The position numbers and the translations under genes were made by a program. A DNA stretch of 64,000 bases from JANQRA01 sp035550735 (GTDB taxonomy: Bacteria > Actinomycetota > Acidimicrobiia > Spongiisociales > ZC4RG35), in contig DASZOM010000042.1 of NCBI GenBank assembly GCA_035550735.1, positions 18,465 to 82,464 of the forward strand. The letters are read 5' to 3'. Within the stretch, counting starts at the first letter, position 1. The number at the start of each line of letters is the position of its first letter. The notes under the pieces are model-generated. The model searched no databases. It saw only the letters and a list, made by a program, of their open reading frames with translations, and was not told where the DNA came from. This document shows positions 15,716 through 24,120 of the stretch, piece by piece.

Positions 15716-16743
15716 CCCGCACCGTGCTGGTCACCGGGGCCGGCGGCGTCGGCAAGACCACCCTGGCCGCGGCCATCGCCGTCGATGCCGCACGGCGGGG
15801 GGTGCGCACGCTGGTGGTCACCGTCGACCCGGCCCGACGTCTCGCCGGGGCCCTGGGAGTGGAGGACCTGACCGACGAGCCCCAGCCCCACGCCGAGGAG
15901 CCCAACCTGTGGTCGGCGATGCTCGACTCGAAGGCATCCTGGCGGGCGGTGGCGATGCGGCACGCCGACCCCGAGGTGGCCACCCGACTGGCCGACAACG
16001 AATTCTTCCAGGCGGCATCGGAGCACTTCCCGGCCTCACAGTCGTATGCGGCGGCCGACCAGGCGGTGACCTTCGTGCAGGCGAGGGTCTGGGACCTGGT
16101 GATCGTCGACACCCCGCCGTCGGGTGGCGGCATCGACTTCTTCACCGCTCCGGCGCAGATGGCCGACCTGGTCGGGGGCAGGCTGTTGCGCTGGATCACC
16201 GGCGGGCCACTGCCGGCGCGCAGGTTCTTCTTCGACCGCGCCGCCCGCCCGATGCTGCGCATCGCCGACACCATCCTGGGGTCCGGCCTGTTGGAGAGGA
16301 TCTCCGAGTTCCTCCTCGACCTGCGCACCACCTACGACGGTGTCGCCAGGAGGGGCAGGGAGATCGAAGCCGTGCTCCGCGAGGCCTCGATCCTCGTGGT
16401 GACCACCGCCGACCCGGCCCCGATCGCCGAGGCGGTCCGCTTCTACAGGCACCTCCCAGATCTCGCCTCGGTGCCGGTGGCGGTGGTGTTCAACCGTGCC
16501 CTTCCCGAGGAGTGGGCGCAGGCGGCTCCGCCCCCCGACGCATCCGCAGAGCTCGGCCAGGTGGTCCTACAATGGAGTGCGGAGACCTTGCGTCAGGCCG
16601 ATGCCAGGACCGAGTTCTCCACGCGATATGGGGCCGCGGTCGCCAAGGTCCCTTGGGAGCCCGACCCCCCAACCGACCTCGACGGCCTCGCCTCGTTGCT
16701 GGAAGGTGCGGAGGGGATGCCCTGGGAAGCGCTGCTTCCCTGA
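15712..16743 (+). CDS. Get3/ArsA-family ATPase, second of pair (BagB-like)
   Basis: A 343-aa P-loop ATPase partner of the preceding gene. Walker A is TGAGGVGKTTLAAA; it lacks the signature Lys seen in the partner (GAGGVGKT instead of GKGGVGKT). Switch I is VTVDPARRLAGALG and switch II is VIVDTPPSGGGIDFF. The hydrophobic middle region (residues 150-230) could cover a client-binding helix. The unequal Walker motifs suggest that the two subunits play different roles in nucleotide hydrolysis. The start overlaps the upstream stop as GTGA. Confidence 0.85.
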   Translation: MTRTVLVTGAGGVGKTTLAAAIAVDAARRGVRTLVVTVDPARRLAGALGVEDLTDEPQPHAEEPNLWSAMLDSKASWRAVAMRHADPEVATRLADNEFFQAASEHFPASQSYAAADQAVTFVQARVWDLVIVDTPPSGGGIDFFTAPAQMADLVGGRLLRWITGGPLPARRFFFDRAARPMLRIADTILGSGLLERISEFLLDLRTTYDGVARRGREIEAVLREASILVVTTADPAPIAEAVRFYRHLPDLASVPVAVVFNRALPEEWAQAAPPPDASAELGQVVLQWSAETLRQADARTEFSTRYGAAVAKVPWEPDPPTDLDGLASLLEGAEGMPWEALLP

Positions 16744-16770
16744 GCCCATTGCCCAGGCCTGCGCCTGACT

Positions 16771-16776
16771 TAGATT
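16771..16776 (+). promoter_or_regulatory. TAGATT -10 box, leaderless start of HAD gene
   Basis: TAGATT is followed by 6 nt and ATG, with TTGCCC 16 nt upstream as a possible -35. The strong -10 match suggests a separate promoter after the ATPase pair. Confidence 0.5.
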
Positions 16777-16782
16777 GTGCAG

Positions 16783-17586
16783 ATGGCCTCGGCAGCCGCA
16801 TTCTTCGATCTCGACCGCACCCTGATCTCGGGCGCGTCCGCCTTTCCATTCGGTGTCGAGGCTTGGCGGCAGGGTCTCGCCGGCACCGGCGACATCCTGC
16901 GATGGGGAGGGGCAGCACTCGTTTTCCTGCTCACCGGGGACAAGGACGAGGGCTCCACGAACGACCTCCGTTCCGAGTTCCTCACCAGGGTCGAGGGTGC
17001 TTCGGTCACCGACCTCGACCTCATCGGCCAGGCGGTGCTCCCCAAGCTGGTGGCTCGGGTCCGGCCAGAGTCACGGAAGCTGATCGCCATGCACCACGAG
17101 TCGGGAAGGGACACCTGGATCGTCTCGGCCAGCCCGCGCCGCATCGTGGAACCGCTCGCCGCCGGTCTGGGTATGACCGGCGCCATCGGCTCGGAGGGGA
17201 AGGTTGTCGACGGGAAGTTCACCGGTGAGCTCGACGGGCCCTTCATCTATGGGACCGGCAAGGCGGAGGCGATCGAGCAGCTCGCCTCGGAACGGGGTTA
17301 CGACCTGGCACTCAGCTACGCCTACTCGGACTCGATCTCCGATCTCCCCATGATGGAGGCGGTGGGTCATCCCGTCGCCGTGAACCCCGACTCGCAGCTG
17401 GGCCGGATCGCCCATGAGCGAGGCTGGCCGATCGTGATCTTCGCCCGCCGGACCAAGCGGGTCTTCGCCCTCAGTGGCGTCGCGGCGGTGTCCGCCGGCG
17501 TCGCCGCAGTCGCTTACGCGCTGGGAAGGCGGCACGGTCGCACCGCCACGATGGCGCTCCTGGCACGATCCTCGCTGCCCGACTAG
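16783..17586 (+). CDS. HAD-IB family phosphatase with C-terminal membrane segment
   Basis: A SerB-like haloacid dehalogenase phosphatase, 267 aa. Motif I FFDLDRTLI (nucleophile Asp), motif II IVSASP, and motif IV YSDSISDLPMM with metal-binding aspartates are all present. The HAD core ends near residue 225. A hydrophobic helix rich in Ala and Val (SGVAAVSAGVAAVAYALG) follows and may anchor the enzyme to the membrane. The substrate is unknown; relatives dephosphorylate phosphoserine or lysophospholipid-type compounds. The ATG was chosen over an in-frame GTG two codons earlier because of the -10 spacing. Confidence 0.85.
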   Translation: MASAAAFFDLDRTLISGASAFPFGVEAWRQGLAGTGDILRWGGAALVFLLTGDKDEGSTNDLRSEFLTRVEGASVTDLDLIGQAVLPKLVARVRPESRKLIAMHHESGRDTWIVSASPRRIVEPLAAGLGMTGAIGSEGKVVDGKFTGELDGPFIYGTGKAEAIEQLASERGYDLALSYAYSDSISDLPMMEAVGHPVAVNPDSQLGRIAHERGWPIVIFARRTKRVFALSGVAAVSAGVAAVAYALGRRHGRTATMALLARSSLPD

Positions 17587-17595
17587 CGACAGACG

Positions 17596-20500
17596 CTAGA
17601 GGATGGCCTTCGGGCCGAGCAGCTCCTTCAGCTCCGCGAACAACGCCGAGCGCGGCTCCACCTTGTGGTCATCGCCGAGCCGGAGGACCTTGGTGTTTCC
17701 GTTGTCGGAGAGGTTGAGATAGACCGTCGCCGAGCCGGGGTGGTTCCTGAGAATCCCCTTGAGGTCGGACACCACCTCCGGGGTGAGCCGGGAGGCGGTG
17801 ACCGCCAGCCGGACCGCGCTGTCGTCACGAACAGGGAGCTCCTTGATCTCCCGGGCGACCACCTTGACGTCGTCACCGCGATGGTCGAGCTGACCAGCGA
17901 CCACGAGGACGGCGTCCTCGACCACCAAGGGCCCGTATTCGTGGACCGTCTTGGGAAAGACGATCACCTCCACCGAGCCCTCCAGATCCTCGAGCTGGAA
18001 GAAAAGCATCGGGTCGCCGTTCTTGGTCCAGCGACGGGTGATCGCGGCCACGATCCCACCGACGGTGACCGGGGCGCGATCGCCCATCTCAGCGAGGTCG
18101 GAGATCGTTGCGGTGGTCGAGGCGGCAAGCGCCGCACCCACCGAGAGCAGAGGATGGTCCGAGACGTAGAGACCGAGCATCTCCTTCTCGAAGGCGAGCT
18201 TCACCTTCTGGCCCCACTCACCCTTGGGGATGTCGAACGGCTCGGCGTCCACGATCTCGGCCTCGGCGGCGAACAACGAGTACTGGCCCATCTCCTCGTT
18301 CCGCCGACGCTCCAAGGTGGTGTCGAGAATGAGCTCGTGCATCAGGGTGAGGCCCTTTCGGGTCTCGCCCATGGCGTCGAATGCCCCCGCCTTGGTCAGC
18401 GACTCCACCGTGCGCTTGTTGAGGACGGAGACGTCGACGCGATCGACGAAGTCGAGGAACGAGAGGAACGGCCCGTCGGCGCGGGCCTCGACGATCTTCT
18501 CCACCACCCCCTCGCCGACGTTGCGGATCGCCGAGAGACCGAAGCGGATCCGCCCGTCGTGGACGGTGAAGTCGGACTCGCTCTCGTTGACGTCGGGAAC
18601 GAGGACGTCGATGCCCATCTGCCGGCACTCGTTGAGATAGATGGCGGTCCGGTCCTTGTCACGCTTGGTGGCGGTGAGCAGCGAGGCGAGGTACTCCGCC
18701 GGGTGGTGTGCCTTCAGATATGCCGTCTGATAGGCGACCAGCCCGTAGGCGGCTGCGTGGGAACGTGCGAACCCGTACCCGGCGAAGTGCTCGATCAGCC
18801 CGAAGATCTCCTTGCCCACCTCCTCGGAGTGCCCCTTCTCGACACATCCCCTGACGAACCTCTCCTCCTCGGCGACCATCACCGACTTGATCTTCTTCCC
18901 CATCGCCTTGCGGAGGTCATCGGCCTCGACCATCGAGTAGCCGGCCATCTCCCGGGCCACCATCAGGACTTGCTCCTGATACACCATGATCTGATAGGTG
19001 TCGGCGAGCTTGTCGGTGAGGGCGGGATGGATGTGCTCGATCTCCGCCCTGCCGTTCTTGCGATCGGCGTAGAGGTTGTGCATGTTGGCCCCCATGGGGC
19101 CGGGGCGGTAGAGGGCGACCAGGGCGATGACATCGTCGAAGCTGTCGGGGCGCAGTGAGCGGATCAGGGCCCGCATCGCCGTCCCCTCCATCTGGAAGAC
19201 ACCGATGGTGTTGCCGCTCTGCAGCAACTCGAAGGTCTTGGGGTCGTCGAGGGGGACGTGGTCGATGTCGATGCGCTCCCCGGTGCCCTGCTCCAGCAGC
19301 TCGAGACAGCGCTCGATGATCGAGAGGTTGCGCAGCCCGAGGAAGTCCATCTTGAGCAGGCCCAGCTCCTCGACCCCGTGCATCTCGAACTGGGTGACGG
19401 TCTCCGAGCCCTCGCCCTTCCGCTGCACCGGGATGATGTTGGTGAGTGGCTCCGGTGCGATGACCACCGCGGCGGCGTGGATCGAGTCCTGACGACGCAG
19501 ACCCTCGAGGCCGCGGGCGACGTCGACCACCTCGCGCACACTGGGGTCGGCCTCGTACATCTCACGGAGCGGCTGCGCATTGGCGTACCAGTCACGGACC
19601 TCGGAGGGGGCGCCGGGCCCGGGGGCAACCAGGACCTCGTCGAGTGTCGGATCCTTGCCAAGGATGGACGGCGGCATCGCCTTGGCCACCCGGTCGCCCA
19701 GCGAGTAGGGATGGCCGAGCACCCGGGCCGAGTCGCGGATCGCCTGCTTTCCCTTGATGGTGGAGTAGGTGATGATCTGCGCCACCCGGTCCTGGCCGTA
19801 TCTCTCCGCCGCATAGCGGATCATCTCGCCGCGGTACCGCTCGTCGAAGTCCATGTCGATGTCGGGCATCGTCTTGCGGCCAGGGTTGAGGAAACGTTCG
19901 AAGATCAGGTCGTAGGCGAGAGGGTCGATGTCGGTGATCTTCAGCGCATATGAGACGATCGACCCGGCCGCCGAGCCCCGCCCCGGTCCCACCCGGATCC
20001 CGTTCTCCCGGGCATGGCGGATCAGGTCCCAGACGATCAGGAAGTAGGCGGGGAAGCCCATCTCCTCGATGATCTTCAGCTCGTGCTCGACCCGCTCCCA
20101 GACCTCGGCCCCCGGGTCGTTGCCGTACCGCTCCCGGGTGCCGTCCTCGACGAGCTGGCGAAGATAGGTGACCTCGGTCTCTCCCTCGGGCACCGGGAAT
20201 TGGGGCAGCAGGACCTTGCCGAACTCGAGGTCGACGTTGGCCCGGTCGGCGATCCAGAGGGTGTTGTCCACCGCCCCCGGGAACCGATCCTGCGGGAAGC
20301 GGGTGCGCATCTCCTCGGCTGACTTCAGGTAGTGATCCGACCCTTCGAAGCGGAGCCGGCCCGGTTCGTTCCGGAGCGACCCGGTCTGGATGCAGAGCAG
20401 CGCGTCGTGGGCGTCGTGCTCCTCCCGTCTCGTGTAGTGGGCGTCGTTGGTCGCCAGCAGCGGGGCGTCGATGATCCGCGCCACCTGGATCAGGTCATCC

Positions 20501-21093
20501 ATGATCCGATGCTGGGCGGCGAGACCGTGGTCCTGCACCTCGATGAAGTAGTTGTCCCGACCGAAGATGCCCTGAAATCGCCGGGCCGCCTCCACGGCGG
20601 CGTCGAAGTCGCGCACGGTGCCCTTGTTGCCCTCCTCGGACATGGCGTCGGGACCGAGCAGCTGAGGGACCAGGCCTCCGAGACAGCCCGACGTGGCGAT
20701 GATCCCCTCCGAGTGCCGCTCGAGGAGCTCGAAGTCCATCCGTGGCTTGTAGTAGAAGCCCTCCATGAAGGACTTCGAGCTGAGCTGGAGCAGGTTGCGG
20801 TAACCGGTCTCGTTCTCGGCGAGGAGGATCATGTGGTACCGCTTGTTCTGATCGGACGGGGGCCGGTCGAACCGGGAGCCATCGGTGAAGTAGGCCTCGA
20901 TGCCGATGATCGGCTTGATGTCGTGCTGGTGCGCGGTCTTGACGAAGTCGACCACTCCATAGAGGTTGCCGTGGTCGGTGATCGCGATCGCCGGTTGCCC
21001 CATCGCCGCCGCGGTGCCGACCACGTCCCGGATCCGTGCCGCACCGTCGAGGAGTGAGTACTCGGTGTGGAGGTGGAGGTGGGCGAATGACAC
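17596..21093 (-). CDS. dnaE: DNA polymerase III alpha subunit
   Basis: Replicative C-family polymerase, 1165 aa. The PHP domain starts at FAHLHLHTEYSLLDGAARI with its metal-binding histidines. The catalytic aspartates are in KTMPDIDMDFD, followed by helix-hairpin-helix, OB-fold (VTVGGIVAAITRRWTKNG) and C-terminal tau-binding regions. The full-length architecture and intact PHP motifs favour the replicative DnaE1 over the mutagenic DnaE2. The start is a GTG, with a 61-bp gap to the rhomboid gene upstream. It converges on the HAD gene with only 9 bp between stops. Confidence 0.96.
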   Translation of the reverse strand: MSFAHLHLHTEYSLLDGAARIRDVVGTAAAMGQPAIAITDHGNLYGVVDFVKTAHQHDIKPIIGIEAYFTDGSRFDRPPSDQNKRYHMILLAENETGYRNLLQLSSKSFMEGFYYKPRMDFELLERHSEGIIATSGCLGGLVPQLLGPDAMSEEGNKGTVRDFDAAVEAARRFQGIFGRDNYFIEVQDHGLAAQHRIMDDLIQVARIIDAPLLATNDAHYTRREEHDAHDALLCIQTGSLRNEPGRLRFEGSDHYLKSAEEMRTRFPQDRFPGAVDNTLWIADRANVDLEFGKVLLPQFPVPEGETEVTYLRQLVEDGTRERYGNDPGAEVWERVEHELKIIEEMGFPAYFLIVWDLIRHARENGIRVGPGRGSAAGSIVSYALKITDIDPLAYDLIFERFLNPGRKTMPDIDMDFDERYRGEMIRYAAERYGQDRVAQIITYSTIKGKQAIRDSARVLGHPYSLGDRVAKAMPPSILGKDPTLDEVLVAPGPGAPSEVRDWYANAQPLREMYEADPSVREVVDVARGLEGLRRQDSIHAAAVVIAPEPLTNIIPVQRKGEGSETVTQFEMHGVEELGLLKMDFLGLRNLSIIERCLELLEQGTGERIDIDHVPLDDPKTFELLQSGNTIGVFQMEGTAMRALIRSLRPDSFDDVIALVALYRPGPMGANMHNLYADRKNGRAEIEHIHPALTDKLADTYQIMVYQEQVLMVAREMAGYSMVEADDLRKAMGKKIKSVMVAEEERFVRGCVEKGHSEEVGKEIFGLIEHFAGYGFARSHAAAYGLVAYQTAYLKAHHPAEYLASLLTATKRDKDRTAIYLNECRQMGIDVLVPDVNESESDFTVHDGRIRFGLSAIRNVGEGVVEKIVEARADGPFLSFLDFVDRVDVSVLNKRTVESLTKAGAFDAMGETRKGLTLMHELILDTTLERRRNEEMGQYSLFAAEAEIVDAEPFDIPKGEWGQKVKLAFEKEMLGLYVSDHPLLSVGAALAASTTATISDLAEMGDRAPVTVGGIVAAITRRWTKNGDPMLFFQLEDLEGSVEVIVFPKTVHEYGPLVVEDAVLVVAGQLDHRGDDVKVVAREIKELPVRDDSAVRLAVTASRLTPEVVSDLKGILRNHPGSATVYLNLSDNGNTKVLRLGDDHKVEPRSALFAELKELLGPKAIL

Positions 21094-21154
21094 GAGTTAC
21101 AAGGGTGTAGTTCGGGGCGACATTAGTGGATGCTCGACGAGCCCGCTCGCCCAC

Positions 21155-21979
21155 TCAGAAGACGATCACCAAAACCACCGACAAGGCGGCGATCGCCAGC
21201 GCCATCGCCAGGCGGGCGGGCACCGGGTCGGGCCGGCGGACCCGCGACCAGAGCTCGCCGATGACGAACCCGGCGACCAATCCACCGAGATGTGCCTCCC
21301 ATGCGATGTTGCCGATGATCAAGGGCAATGCCGCGTTGAGCAGGAGGAGGAATCCGATCTGGCGGAGCAGTGCCCGGCCGTAGGCGGTGTCTCGGCGACG
21401 CACCGCCCAGTTGAACCAGATGCCGAACAAGCCGAAGATCGCGCCGGAGGCGCCGACCGCTATGTCGGTGGGATCACCCATGAGATAGGCGAAGGCGCCC
21501 CCCATGCCGGCGGCGGCGAGGTAGACACCGATGAAGGGAAGCGTCCCCACCCCCCGTTCGATCTGAGGTCCCAGCACCCACAGCGCCCACATGTTGAAGA
21601 GGATGTGTGTGATCGACGCATGGAGCAGCACCGGGGTGAATATCCGCCACCACTCCCCTGCTTCCACCAGACCGTTCACCTGGGCCAGCGCCTGGCCGAT
21701 CGGGCCGTTGAGGTCACGCCCGAAACCGGTGAGGACGAAGAAGCCGACGGCGAGAGCCACGAAAGCCATCGTCGCCGGCGATCCGCGCCGTCCCGGTCTG
21801 GTCGGGATCACCCGCTGCGTGCCTTCGGCCCTGACGCAGTCCGGGCAGCGCTGACCCACAGTGGCGTCGATCGAGCAGTCGGCACAGATCGGCTTGTCAC
21901 AGCGGCTACAACGGAGGAGGGTGCTCCTATCGGGATGTCGGTAGCAGACCGGGGCTGCCGTGGTGTGATCCTGGGTCAC
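21155..21979 (-). CDS. rhomboid family intramembrane serine protease with B-box-like zinc finger
   Basis: A membrane protease of 274 aa. The N-terminal 45 residues form a Cys/His zinc-binding module (CYRHPDRSTLLRCSRC, then CADC and CPDC). Rhomboid helices follow: HILFNMWALWVLG, the catalytic serine in GASGAIFG, and the catalytic histidine in WEAHLGGLVAG. Zinc-finger rhomboids of this layout are common in Actinobacteria; the substrate is unknown. The GTG start follows TACCGT by 6 nt and looks leaderless even though rluD ends only 16 nt upstream. Confidence 0.9.
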   Translation of the reverse strand: MTQDHTTAAPVCYRHPDRSTLLRCSRCDKPICADCSIDATVGQRCPDCVRAEGTQRVIPTRPGRRGSPATMAFVALAVGFFVLTGFGRDLNGPIGQALAQVNGLVEAGEWWRIFTPVLLHASITHILFNMWALWVLGPQIERGVGTLPFIGVYLAAAGMGGAFAYLMGDPTDIAVGASGAIFGLFGIWFNWAVRRRDTAYGRALLRQIGFLLLLNAALPLIIGNIAWEAHLGGLVAGFVIGELWSRVRRPDPVPARLAMALAIAALSVVLVIVF

Positions 21980-21985
21980 GTCCTG

Positions 21986-21991
21986 ACGGTA
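21986..21991 (-). promoter_or_regulatory. TACCGT -10 box, leaderless start of rhomboid gene
   Basis: TACCGT on the minus strand ends 6 nt before the GTG start. It sits in the 16-bp gap after rluD, so the rhomboid gene may be expressed separately from its neighbours. Confidence 0.4.
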
Positions 21992-21995
21992 CTTG

Positions 21996-22925
21996 CTACT
22001 CCGTGCTCGGTACCCGACGCTGCGACAGCTGGTCCAGGACTGCGGTCAGGTCCGGCGGCAGCGGGGAGTCGATCACCAGGCGCTCGCTCGTCACCGGGTG
22101 GGTGAGTTCGAGACGGGAGGCATGGAGAAACGTGCGGGGTGCACCGAGGTCTCGTCTGGTGGCGCCGTAGGCGAAGTCACCCACGACGGGGCGATCGATC
22201 GCAGCCAGGTGGACCCTGATCTGATGGGTCCTACCGGTCTCGAGTCTCACCTCGAGCAGCGAGACGTCGGCGTCGGCCCAGTGACGGATCACCTCGAAGT
22301 GGGTTCGGGCCGGCTTCCCGCGAAGATCCACGGCACGTCGTGTCGGCCGGGCGGGGTCGCGACCGATCGGAGCCTCGATGGTGCCGGTGGCCGCCGCCAT
22401 CTCGCCCTCGACGAGCGCCGAGTAGGTCCGTGCGATCTCCCGTTGGCGGATCTGGCTGGTGAGAGCCGTGAACGCCTCGGCGGTACGGGCCACCAGCAAC
22501 GCCCCCGACGTGTCCTTGTCGAGACGGTGGACCAGCCCCCAGCGATCGGTGGCGCCGACACCGGCGAGGTCGGGGTAGCGATGGAGGAGCCCTGCTGCCA
22601 ACGTGCCACGCCAACGGCCGCTCCCCGGATGGACCACCAGACCGGGAGGCTTGTCCACGACGATCAGAGCTTCGTCCTCGTAGAGGACTGCGAACTCGAC
22701 CGGTTCCGGTTCGAGACGCCTGACGTCCGCCGGTTCCGGGGCCGTGATCCTCTGACCCGCCCTCACCCGCTGCGATCCGGGAACCGGGCTGCCGTCGACC
22801 TCGACACCACCGGCGACGAGGTTCGCCGCCTCGGAACGGCTCAGCCCGAGCAGCACCGCGATCGCCCGGTCGAGACGGGCGCCCTCCAGATCGGCGGGCA
22901 CCTGCAGCTCTATCTGGTCCGCCAC
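21996..22925 (-). CDS. rluD: RluD-family 23S rRNA pseudouridine synthase
   Basis: Isomerises uridine to pseudouridine in large-subunit rRNA. The 309-aa protein has an N-terminal S4 RNA-binding domain (GARLDRAIAVLLGLSRSEA). The catalytic domain has the motif HRLDKDTSGALLVAR with the active Asp. The start GTG lies inside the 3' end of lspA with a 16-bp overlap. The lspA-rluD pairing is common in Gram-positive bacteria. RluD versus a related RluA/RluC paralogue cannot be settled without alignment. Confidence 0.92.
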   Translation of the reverse strand: MADQIELQVPADLEGARLDRAIAVLLGLSRSEAANLVAGGVEVDGSPVPGSQRVRAGQRITAPEPADVRRLEPEPVEFAVLYEDEALIVVDKPPGLVVHPGSGRWRGTLAAGLLHRYPDLAGVGATDRWGLVHRLDKDTSGALLVARTAEAFTALTSQIRQREIARTYSALVEGEMAAATGTIEAPIGRDPARPTRRAVDLRGKPARTHFEVIRHWADADVSLLEVRLETGRTHQIRVHLAAIDRPVVGDFAYGATRRDLGAPRTFLHASRLELTHPVTSERLVIDSPLPPDLTAVLDQLSQRRVPSTE

Positions 22926-23365
22926 GCCTGAATCAGTAGCAGTCCCACCGCGACTGTGATCGACGCGTCGGCGAGGTTGAAGGTGGGGATGATCGAGAGA
23001 TTCACCCAGTCGATGACCGCCCCGTCGATGATGCCCGGCCCCCGGGCGAAGCGGTCGACCAGATTGCCCACAGCACCGCCAAGCACTAGCCCGAGGACCA
23101 CCGTCTCAGGGATTGCCCGCGGCTTCGCCATGGCCACCAGGACCACGATCGCGATCGTGAAAGCGGCGATGCCGATGATGGTCCCACCGTCACGAAAGAA
23201 CCCGAAGGCACCACCGGGGTTCTCGACGTAGGTCAGCTCGAAGAAGCCCGGTATGAGCACGACGTCGGCGTCGGCGAGGTTGGTGACCGCGAGACGCTTG
23301 GTCCACAGGTCGAGGGCGACCACGACTGCAGCCACGCCCAGCCCGACCAGATATCGCCTGATCAA
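22910..23365 (-). CDS. lspA: lipoprotein signal peptidase
   Basis: Signal peptidase II cleaves lipoprotein signal peptides after lipidation. The 151-aa protein has four membrane helices. The catalytic aspartates are in GNLVDRFARG and FNLADASI, with TYVENPGGAFGFF as the other family signature. The TTG start overlaps the stop of the upstream zinc-finger gene as TTGA. Longer starts in the same frame would add a hydrophilic leader that does not fit the family. Confidence 0.94.
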   Translation of the reverse strand: MIRRYLVGLGVAAVVVALDLWTKRLAVTNLADADVVLIPGFFELTYVENPGGAFGFFRDGGTIIGIAAFTIAIVVLVAMAKPRAIPETVVLGLVLGGAVGNLVDRFARGPGIIDGAVIDWVNLSIIPTFNLADASITVAVGLLLIQAWRTR

Positions 23366-23736
23366 GAGCTGCGCGCCGCGCACTCCACACAGAGCGTCGA
23401 GTAGGGCAGGACGTCGAGACGCTCGACGGGGATGGAGTTGCCACACGACTCACAGATCCCATAGGTGCCGGCCGCCACTCGCTCCAGCGCCCTGTTGACC
23501 TTGCTGAGCAGGTCGGCCGTGTTCTGCTCGATAGAGAGCTCCTTGGCGTACTCGAGCTTCATGGAGCTCGCCTCGGCGTTCCCCGGGTCGGGGCTGCGAT
23601 CCGACGAGCTCTCGGTGAGTCGTGCCACCTCCAGCTCGCGCTCGTAGTCGGCGATGAGCTCCTCGAGACGCTCCTTCTCGTCCTCGAGCCGCTTCCGGAA
23701 CCTGTCCAGAGTTGTCTTGGCCAACTTGCGCGTCAC
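23362..23736 (-). CDS. TraR/DksA family C4 zinc-finger protein
   Basis: A 124-aa protein with a charged coiled-coil N-terminal half (LDRFRKRLEDEKERLEELI) and a C-terminal C4 zinc finger (CESC, 17 residues, CVEC). This resembles DksA-type proteins that enter the RNA polymerase secondary channel. The acidic tip residues of true DksA are not obvious, so the regulatory role is inferred. I chose the second GTG because AGGTGA sits 5 nt before it; the first GTG overlaps that site. It is coupled to lspA. Confidence 0.85.
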   Translation of the reverse strand: MTRKLAKTTLDRFRKRLEDEKERLEELIADYERELEVARLTESSSDRSPDPGNAEASSMKLEYAKELSIEQNTADLLSKVNRALERVAAGTYGICESCGNSIPVERLDVLPYSTLCVECAARSS

Positions 23737-23782
23737 GTCTCTCACCTCGTGAAAAGGCGGGCAACCCTACCAATCGGCGGTC

Positions 23783-24094
23783 TCAACCGCCCAGCTTCCG
23801 CCTCACACCGTCGATGTCGGTCTTGGCGACCAGGAACACCTTTGCCCGGCTGCGCATTCCCCGCTTCAGGGTGACCTTCTCGCCGAGCAGCGACTCGAGC
23901 AGCTCGGTCACCGCGCGATTGGCACGTCCCCCTTCGGCCGGTGCGGCGACACTCACCTTGAGACGCTCGCCGTGCATCCCCTGGAGGGCGGTGCGGGATG
24001 CCCCGGGCACCACCCAGATCGCGATCTCGACGCCTTCGGAACTGGCCTTGAGCGCGGGCATCCGCCGACGGTAGAGGACCGCATTGTCTGGCAT
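23783..24094 (-). CDS. DUF167 (YggU) family protein
   Basis: A small 103-aa alpha/beta protein. The family core is visible in EIAIWVVPGASRTALQGMHG, LKVSVAAPAEGGRANRAV and LLGEKVTLKRGMRSRAKVFLV. Biochemical function is unknown across the family. The gene is divergent from ileS with a 26-bp gap. The extended alternative frame upstream is antisense to ileS and was rejected. Confidence 0.88.
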   Translation of the reverse strand: MPDNAVLYRRRMPALKASSEGVEIAIWVVPGASRTALQGMHGERLKVSVAAPAEGGRANRAVTELLESLLGEKVTLKRGMRSRAKVFLVAKTDIDGVRRKLGG

Positions 24095-24104
24095 CCGGCA
24101 CCGT

Positions 24105-24110
24105 TACCCT
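24105..24110 (+). promoter_or_regulatory. TACCCT -10 box upstream of ileS
   Basis: TACCCT ends 10 nt before the ATG, with TTGTCT (24084-24089) as a possible -35. The expected start point would leave a leader of only 3-4 nt. No ribosome-binding site is seen. Confidence 0.35.
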
Positions 24111-24120
24111 GCGCTGGCAT

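Noticed and set aside
14873..16743. Arsenic resistance operon based on ArsA-like ATPases
   Set aside because: No arsenite-binding cysteines and no arsB, arsC or arsR nearby. The pair fits the Get3-like actinobacterial group better.
17665..19158. Plus-strand open frame antisense to dnaE (about 500 codons)
   Set aside because: It is a mirror of the dnaE codons on the opposite strand. The translation is rich in His, Asp, Gly and Val with no recognisable domain.
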